Positions 57,311-64,000 of a stretch of DNA of 64,000 nt are shown here, piece by piece. Position numbers and translations under genes: made by a program. This DNA comes from Chamaecyparis obtusa (lineage: Eukaryota > Streptophyta > Pinopsida > Cupressales > Cupressaceae). The stretch spans positions 434,001 to 498,000 of the forward strand of contig BSBK01003249.1 in NCBI GenBank assembly GCA_027943335.1, given 5' to 3'. Every line of letters begins with the position of its first letter. Position 1 is the stretch's first letter. The notes under the pieces were generated by a model. The model had not been told where the DNA came from, did no database searches, and saw only the letters and a list, made by a program, of their open reading frames with translations.

Positions 57311-58758
57311 CTTGCTCAGGTCCTTAGATGTTCAGTTCTGATCATAGATTTTGCTAATGTGTCATCAACATAATCTTCCATGGTTTGATGCATCATGTCA
57401 TTGAAAATAGATGTCATTGCTCTTTGATATGTAGCACCAGCATTTTTAAGCCCAAATTGCATGACATTCCAACAGAAGGTACCCCATGCGCATGTGAAAG
57501 CAGTTTTCTCTTGATCCTCTGGAGCAATTTTTATTTGGTTATATCCAGAGAAACCATCCATTAAGGAATACATCTTGAAACCCCCAGTCATGTCCAATAT
57601 CATATCAATGTTAGGTAGTGGAAAACCATCCTTAGGGCATGCTCTATTCACATCTCTAAAGTCTGTGTACACTCTAATTGAACCATATAGCTTAGAAATA
57701 GGTACAATATTGGAGATCCACTCTGCATAGTTAATAACTCGGATGAATCTAGCTTTTAGGAGCTTCTCTAATTTAGCTTTTACCAAGAGTGCAACATGAG
57801 GATGCATCTTTCTCAACTTTTTCCTGACAGGTTTTACATTAGGAGCTATGGATAAATGGTGCATTATGAGATTAGGATCCAATCCTAGCATATCTGAATA
57901 TTTCCATGCAAATTTGATCTTCTTCTCGATTAGGAATGTTGTAAATTTTTGCTTCTCTTCTTCTGATAATGATTGTGCTACATGTACCAATTGTGGTTCC
58001 TTTGTTGTACCCAAATTGATGGATTGAGTGGGCTCAATTAGAACTGGAGATCTATCCTGTAAATGACTCAAAAGGATATCAAATATCTCATCCTTAGGCA
58101 CCTCAGAGAGGTTGTCACCTTTGGATACATCTTTTATTTTTACTTTTGTAGGTTTTGAGACTGCCACAAAGTGGTTTTCACCCTCAGAACTCTTTTTCTT
58201 TTTATTCTTATTCTTATTTTTTTGACTAAGATATTTGATGTCTGACTTGGTCATGCTGACACTCGATTCACTGATGGAAGTACTCATAGGCTCAACTACA
58301 TTGAGGTAGCAAGCAAGGGCATAGTCATTTGGGAAGGTATAAATACCATGGCTTAGATTTGTGGAGGTTTGATCAATAAGTTTTGGATATTGGATAGTCA
58401 AAGTGGGGAAAGATTGGGAGATAGTGTTTATGGATATGGATATGTCATCATTGGTCCTAACCTGACACTTGAGTTCAAAGGTGATATTATAACTTAAGAC
58501 ATTCAATTTGTGAATAGGCTCAATGTCATCGTGGGAGTCCAATTCAGCCATAGGTGGATCAGACTCGATAGGTTCATCATTTCCTTCTAGACTTACATTG
58601 GGTTGAGGTGCATATTGGTGAATAACATCAACATGTTTCTCCGTGATAAGCTCATCTAGTTCTAGAATGACTCCCCATTCATAGTCATTAGATTCATCTT
58701 CTGATTCAGGATCTCGAGGAAATCTTAGAACATGAGTAAAGTCAGGGGAATACCCCAA
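57311..58758 (-). pseudogene. RLG-3 linker and reverse transcriptase
   Basis: A continuous block of 480 codons: acidic linker, then RT with WISNIVPISKL, DFRDVNRACPKDGFPLPN, YSLMDGFSGYNQIKIAPEDQ, TAFTCAWGTFCWNVMQFGL and the catalytic YVDD at 57361-57372. It is one frame away from everything on both sides. Comparison with RLG-1 suggests single-base deletions at about 58748 (GTCAGG-GAATACC) and about 57327. It is the longest uninterrupted gypsy block in the window. Confidence 0.94.
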
Positions 58759-60120
58759 TAAGGGTTACCCTCATATTCTGATTTGAATTCATACTCATGG
58801 GAATCTATCTCAGAATCACTACCACTTCCCTCTTCTTGATTGTTTTCGAGATTAGCTGGTTCTTGTGTTGCAACTATCTCTTGATTGATAGTAGGTTCTT
58901 GTGTTTCTCTACATTAATTCTTTTGATTGGATCATCTTTATCATCAAGAAGGTCTTTGATCTCCTTAGGCAATTTTTCATAGGGGATGAGTTCTGAGCTA
59001 TCTAAATCACTATCTAATGGTTCTATTTCTTCTTTCTTAAGAAGAGGTTCTCCTGGTGTGATCTACTCTATGACATGAGAAGAATTACCCTTGAGGTGAT
59101 AAGGTTTCTTCTTAAAGCCTAGGCCAACAGTATTCTTATTTTCTCTACCAGTATGTGGGAGAGGTGCCACGAGACCTTTTCCTCTGACTCCTAGAGGTCC
59201 TTTACGTGAATATCCCATCTCAACTATCAACTTATTTCCTGGGCCATATGACTTAGAAGGATCTTTAGATATTGTAGAATCACAAGTTTGGACAACAGAG
59301 GATTCAGGTTCATCTTTGTATAGCCATGATAGCAAAGCTTCATCCTCTTCAAAATCTTTCTTGGATACTTGTTCTGCTACAAAAAAAATTTTATATGCCT
59401 CAAGAGGTTCTTTAGATTCTAGTTTGGATTGTTTCAAAGATTGTCCATAAGACTTAGGTGAGATAGGGAGAGATGTCAAAGATAAGATTGGCTCCATAGT
59501 ATATTCTCCCATACTATTTTCTTTGATATTAACCTCTTTTGCAAGATCTTCCATTTTAGATGTGGATGCTTCTTTAGTTGATTCAATGGAAGATTCTCTG
59601 TTATTAGGCACAAGCTTATCTACACTTTCCTTCAATGTATTACAAGTTGTATTCAGATTTGCGGGGATAGTAACCTCTACTCCTTCATAAGGAAATTTCA
59701 AACATTGATGGTATGTAGAAGGAATAGCTTGCATTTCATGTATCCATGGTCTCCCTAGAAGAATGTTGTAAGCCAAAGGAAGATCAAGCACTTGACAAAT
59801 GGTATCTTTGATAACTAGACCTGCTCTGATAGGTAAGACAATGGTGCCTTTAGAAGATCTTTATTGTTCATCATAGGCTTTGATAGTTATTTTCTTTCTA
59901 GGATCAATAGCCAATTCTAAAAATCCCAATTATGTGATCAAGCTATAAGAATAAATGTTTAGGCCAGTACCCCCATCTATCAACACATGTTTGACTCTAC
60001 AGTTCTGGATCAAGACCTCTATATGCAAGGGCTGGTTATGTGGGTGACTCAAGGAGTTTTCATATTCCTCTGAAAAGGAGATATATTATGGAGATGTAAG
60101 ATGTCCAACCATAGTCTGGA
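58759..60120 (-). pseudogene. RLG-3 protease and G-patch-like segment
   Basis: 59063-59791 is open and encodes LDLPLAYNILLGRPWIHEM, a Ser/Glu-rich tail and the G-patch-like MGYSRKGPLGVRGKG with VGLGFKKKPY. Upstream, the active site IDGGTGLNIY is at 59969-59977, with stops between it and the open block. Between 58759 and 59062 the linker is broken. Confidence 0.88.
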
Positions 60121-62201
60121 ACTTGTCTAAATCAAGGTCATCAGGAACATTAGAACTGAGCAAAGCTTTGTCTAGTATGGCTCTGTGAGCTGGGGATATT
60201 CAAAGCAACTCAAACATAGAGATTTTGGCATTAGTGTGCTGGAGTTGTTGGACAATGCTATAAGATGTAGACCTTGTATCCTTTGGATTGGAAGATTTGG
60301 AAGCAAACTTCTATTTGGAAGCAGATGAAAGATTGAAGGGTATCTTAGGGACATTAGATGAATTTGGGAGTTATCCTTTCAGATGTGCCTGAGCTTGTGA
60401 TCAAGTAACTACATTAGTTGAGGAATGATCTCTTTCTCTTTGTACAATTGTGATGACATTACAACTTTCTGAGAGACATGGTTCAACCATATTGATGACA
60501 GCATTATTTCCAGGGTATGCATAGTTGACTTTTGCGCCCATATTAGGTTGAGAAGTTGAAACTTCTTGACCATGTTTCAAAAATGGTTCTGTGAATGTTG
60601 TATGATCATTATTGCTCTTAGGATTGTCAACTATGATGTCTCCACTATCAATCAGATCTTGAATGGTGTGTTTCAATCGTAAGCAGTTATTAGTTTTGTG
60701 ACCTTTACCTCGATGGAAATCATAGAATTCATTTTCTCTCCACCATTTTGGCTTAGGCTCAGAATCAGGTGGTTGGATCACTAGCAAAGAGATGATTTTA
60801 TTAGCCAATAGGGTTTTCATAGCTGATTCTAAAGATTCTCCAAGAGGAGTGAACTTTCGCTGTTTATCCCAAGATTTGTATTCTGGCTTCTTTTGAAATG
60901 GTTCGAATGACTTTTGTTCTGAAGCTTTTATGGCTTGGGAACCAAGAGTCAGATTATAGGCTAGTGCCTTTGATGGGGCATGGATAGTATCAACAACACC
61001 ATCTGTGATGATGCCTTTGTTCTTGTTCCAATTTTTGTTCTTGTCTTTAGAACTGGATCCTGATTCGTACTTGTCTTTTTGAAGTGTGATTTCTCCTTTT
61101 TTCCCAAGCACTTTTTTTATTTTGATAGCATTATCCACCATCTTATCAAAAGATGTATGATCTTGCATTTGTAGAGGATAATTTATTTCTGGAACAAGGT
61201 TATTGATGAAGATTTCTAGTTTTTCTATTTCTGGAATAGGTCTGGCATATAGAGAGAACTTCTTCCTCCATCTCTTGAGAAATGTTAGGAATGGTTCTCC
61301 TGGATATTGCTTGAGATTACAGATATCAATCATGGTGATTGGATGTTGAATATTGTAGGAGTATTGTTGATAAAACAATTTGATCAATTCCTCAAAATTT
61401 TTGATAGTGGAAGGTAATCGAGAGAACCATTGAATGGCCACTCCTCCTAGAGATCGAGGGAAGAGATGCATCAGATAGGTTGGTTCGTGCATGAATTCCA
61501 TTGATTGGGTACAAAATTCTCTAACATGGTCTTGAGGGTCAGAGTGTCCATCATACTTATCATAATTGGGCATCTCCACTTATTTCGAAAATGGTGGCAT
61601 ATACAAGTCTTTATCAAAAGGAAAAGGGCATAGAGCTTCCATGGAGAACTCCTTGGGTTCCTTTCCCTTCTCAAGGTTGTTAAGTTTGACTTGCATGGCA
61701 TGCATCTATTTCATAATAGCTATGAGTGGAGTTTCTTCCTCATGTGTAATGATATTTTCCACATTAAATTTGGGAGGAAGTTTAGTGCCTTGATGAGCCA
61801 ATTGTAAAAAGTATGCTTCTTTGTCTTCTTTCAAGAAATTCTTCATCATTCGTTTGAAGTTATCATCATTCTGATATTGAGCAATTTCTTCAGGTGTGGG
61901 TTCCTAATCTGCACTATGTTGAGATTGAGCTCCTTGAGAGCCAAAGTTTGTCCCTACTTGAGACATGGTAGGAGTTTGTGGACTCCCTAGAATAGATTGA
62001 TGTGAGGTTTGTTGGGTACCTCTGTGAGTTGATGGAGGAGGAATGTAACCAATTTTTAATCAAAAGTTGCCAAGACCGTCGTCCTCGTAAAGACCAGGAT
62101 TGATGAGTTGCTCAAGAGTTGGACCCCTGGTAGTGGTTATAGGTAAGGTTTGGGATGCTTCTCTAGATTTCTTGTGTGAGGAAGCTCTAGTTTCCACCAT
62201 T
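60121..62201 (-). pseudogene. RLG-3 gag
   Basis: Starts at ATG 62201 (MVETRASSHKKS). 60401-61579 is open for 392 codons with VAIQWFSRLPS, FLKRWRKKFSLYARPIPE and the zinc finger FYDFHRGKGHKTNNC, in which the first Cys is Tyr. Stops near 61582 (FSK-TAA-VEMP) and 61709 (MK-TAG-MH), plus others upstream, separate it from the start. Confidence 0.92.
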
Positions 62202-62657
62202 AATTTTGAGTGAAACAAAAGAATAAGATCCAAATAACCTAAGAATAAATTGAATCAAGATGATCAGATGATGCAACCTTGTCAAGGTTTGATTAATTTG
62301 AAGATTTGATTAGACATGGGTGAAGGATATTGTACCCTAGATGTATGGGTAGATTTCCCAAAAGATAGCGAACACAATTTCACAACACTTAGTCTATTTT
62401 TGAAGATTTGATAGAAGATTGATAGTTATGACAAGGTTTTGACACAAGATAAAAAGGACTCAAATCGATTAAATAGAAGGCTGAATCGGATTCAAAAGGC
62501 CACTTTGGGATAATGACTCAATAGCTACTGCTCTGTTCTTGACACAGTGATTTGTTTGACAGATTCTGGAAATAGGCTGAAAAAGCTAAGTATCTGGCAA
62601 TTCTGACAATTTTCTGACAACTTTCAAAAATTTCCCAAACGACACTCTGTAGACTTG

Positions 62658-62785
62658 TACGACAGTGGATATGCTATGAAACAATAGTTGAAAAGCTCAT
62701 ACAACAGTGGGTATGCTATGAAATGATAGTTGAAAAGCTCGTACGACAGTGGGTATGCTATGAAATGACATTTGACAAAAACTCG
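62658..62785 (-). repeat. Three tandem ~42 bp units in RLG-3 leader
   Basis: Units at 62658, 62700 and 62742 share TACGACAGTGG and TATGCTATGAAA. Degenerate singles of the same motif occur in the RLG-1 leader near 14400. The array may have expanded only in this copy. Confidence 0.9.
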
Positions 62786-63252
62786 TATGACTTTCTGACC
62801 TCCTAAGATGACTTTTGACGCCAGAAAGGAATTTCACTTCAAATTTTACAAATTTAGGGTTTTTAGTTTTAGATCGGTTGCAAATTATACTATCTAGATT
62901 CAAGTATTGTAACAGATTTTTTCATTTTCAGTAACTAGATAGATAAATAAGCACGCAAAATAGCAAGCAAGTGATTTCAAGCATGTCTGAAAACAATGAA
63001 CAAGGGCAAAAGCAACCTTGCGCATGGACAATCAAGTGATTTTATTCATTCTAATCCTCAGAAGTTCTAATTGTGTATGTTCCAAAATGTTTTGCAATGA
63101 TGCACATATACCCTAGAAAAATGAAAATTTGGCCTCTCTAGGGTTTTTAGTAATGGTTTGACTCTGCAACTTTTATGATCCAAAGGGGTGAACTCCAATC
63201 CCAGCGCACCAGGGTTTTGACACAGTCTGAGAATTTAATCAATCAAGAGCTA

Positions 63253-63450
63253 CTAGGGAGATCTGACAACCCAACAATGAACCACACCTGTGAAGATTTC
63301 TTCCACAAGGACATTTATATAGCGGCTGTCACTACCATGGTGAAAATGGCTATTACCGCTTGAGGTTCTGTCAATGCAGTTTGCCCTGTGAAGGGAGTGT
63401 CCGCTACGGTTAACCCTCTCTAAAGGTGACTCACAATAGTATACCACAAG
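63253..63450 (-). other. Conserved leader block (RLG-3 copy)
   Basis: Stop-free frame with CESPLERVNRSGHSL and final WVVRSP before TAG, as in the other two copies. CTATATAAATG lies within it on the element strand. No ATG start. Confidence 0.45.
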
Positions 63451-64000
63451 GGGACTTGGCTCCAAATCCAAGGGTTTGACACCTTTTCCCTTTTAACCCA
63501 GACAAAGCAGGCAGATAAATCCGACACACTAAGATGAAGATTATCTCACCAAGGTCTATGATATCAACCCCACGTGATCTATCAACCTCTCCAAAGAGAG
63601 AATGTATCAATCAATAAGGGAAGATGCACAGACCAAGTAGAATGTGAGACACACTAAGTATCCTCCCTACCTATAAGGATTTTTTTCGTCAAGAAGGATT
63701 TCACTAGGAATCCAATCTCTCAAGAACCACAAATAGTGTTCATAGGGCCTAATTACTATGTTTTCACAGATATATCAGAAAGCAAATCTATCCAAAAGCA
63801 TTCAAAAGCACAAAAAGGTGGTACACTTAATGCTCCAAATAAACATGAGGTGAGTCCACAAAGTGGTGCATTTAACTCCTCATACAAATTTAAAAGCAAG
63901 TCCACACCCTAGAATACTAATGAGATCTGAAAAGCACAAAATGGGAAAGAACTAGTGGAACAATTAACGCTCTTTCTAAGTAGACCCCTCCCCTGAATAT

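Larger units (their letters stand above)
51331..64000 (-). mobile_element. RLG-3: Ty3/gypsy Tat-type retrotransposon, 5' LTR off window
   Basis: Minus-strand copy of the RLG family. It contains 3' LTR, PPT, 2.4 kb of 3' untranslated DNA, integrase, two RNase H, RT, linker, protease, gag and 1.8 kb of leader. By comparison with RLG-1 the 5' LTR would begin a few hundred bases past the right edge. It is the only RLG copy without a later insertion in the window and is the reference for insertion points in the others. Coding is broken by two 1 bp frameshifts, stops and an integrase deletion. Confidence 0.93.
62202..64000 (-). other. RLG-3 5' leader (partial)
   Basis: Leader DNA related to 12391-14674 and 25204-27448. 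It contains a three-unit 42 bp repeat and the conserved stop-free block. The PBS and 5' LTR are not reached. Confidence 0.75.

Overview
The window reads as intergenic DNA from a large, repeat-rich plant nuclear genome. Every recognisable coding segment belongs to an LTR retrotransposon, and no host gene, rRNA or tRNA gene was found. The families present are plant Ty3/gypsy elements of the Tat type (two RNase H domains) and plant Ty1/copia elements primed by initiator-Met tRNA. The nesting and the slow decay fit a giant genome such as a gymnosperm, but the species cannot be fixed from the sequence. I use the labels RLG-1, -2, -3 (gypsy, one family), RLC-1, -2, -3 (copia) and NA-1, NA-2 (non-autonomous LTR elements).

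Layout. RLG-1 (minus strand) runs from the left edge to 22907. NA-1 (2330-9521) is inserted in its protease region and RLC-1 (14838-21773) in its 5' LTR. A 1 kb spacer of unassigned DNA with a long (TA)n tract (22908-23925) separates it from RLG-2 (plus strand, from 23926). RLG-2 is split by NA-2 (29542-34575) at the gag-protease junction and by RLC-2 (from 39646) in the integrase tail. RLC-2 is split by RLC-3 (44995-50897) inside RNase H and cut by RLG-3 (51331 to beyond 64000, minus strand) just after its pol stop. RLG-2 and RLC-2 should resume beyond the right edge. Five of the insertion points are supported by uninterrupted relatives or by 5 bp target-site duplications: CTTCA for NA-1, TGATG for RLC-1, ATTCC for NA-2, CTTTT for RLC-3, and a relative-defined junction for RLC-2.

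All pol genes are broken. RLC-1 and RLC-3 keep one uninterrupted reading frame from gag to RNase H and are disabled mainly by nonsense codons, mostly where Gln, Arg or Trp is expected (C-to-T type changes). The gypsy copies also carry frameshifts, and RLG-3 has an in-frame integrase deletion.

The most unusual object is NA-1. It has copia-type ends, PBS and PPT, a gag-like ORF with a coiled coil and four zinc knuckles, and no protease, integrase, RT or RNase H. In their place is a second degenerate ORF of about 980 codons, in the same orientation, whose function I do not recognise. NA-2 is a heavily decayed copia derivative carrying a hairpin-forming minisatellite and a duplicated PPT/LTR junction.
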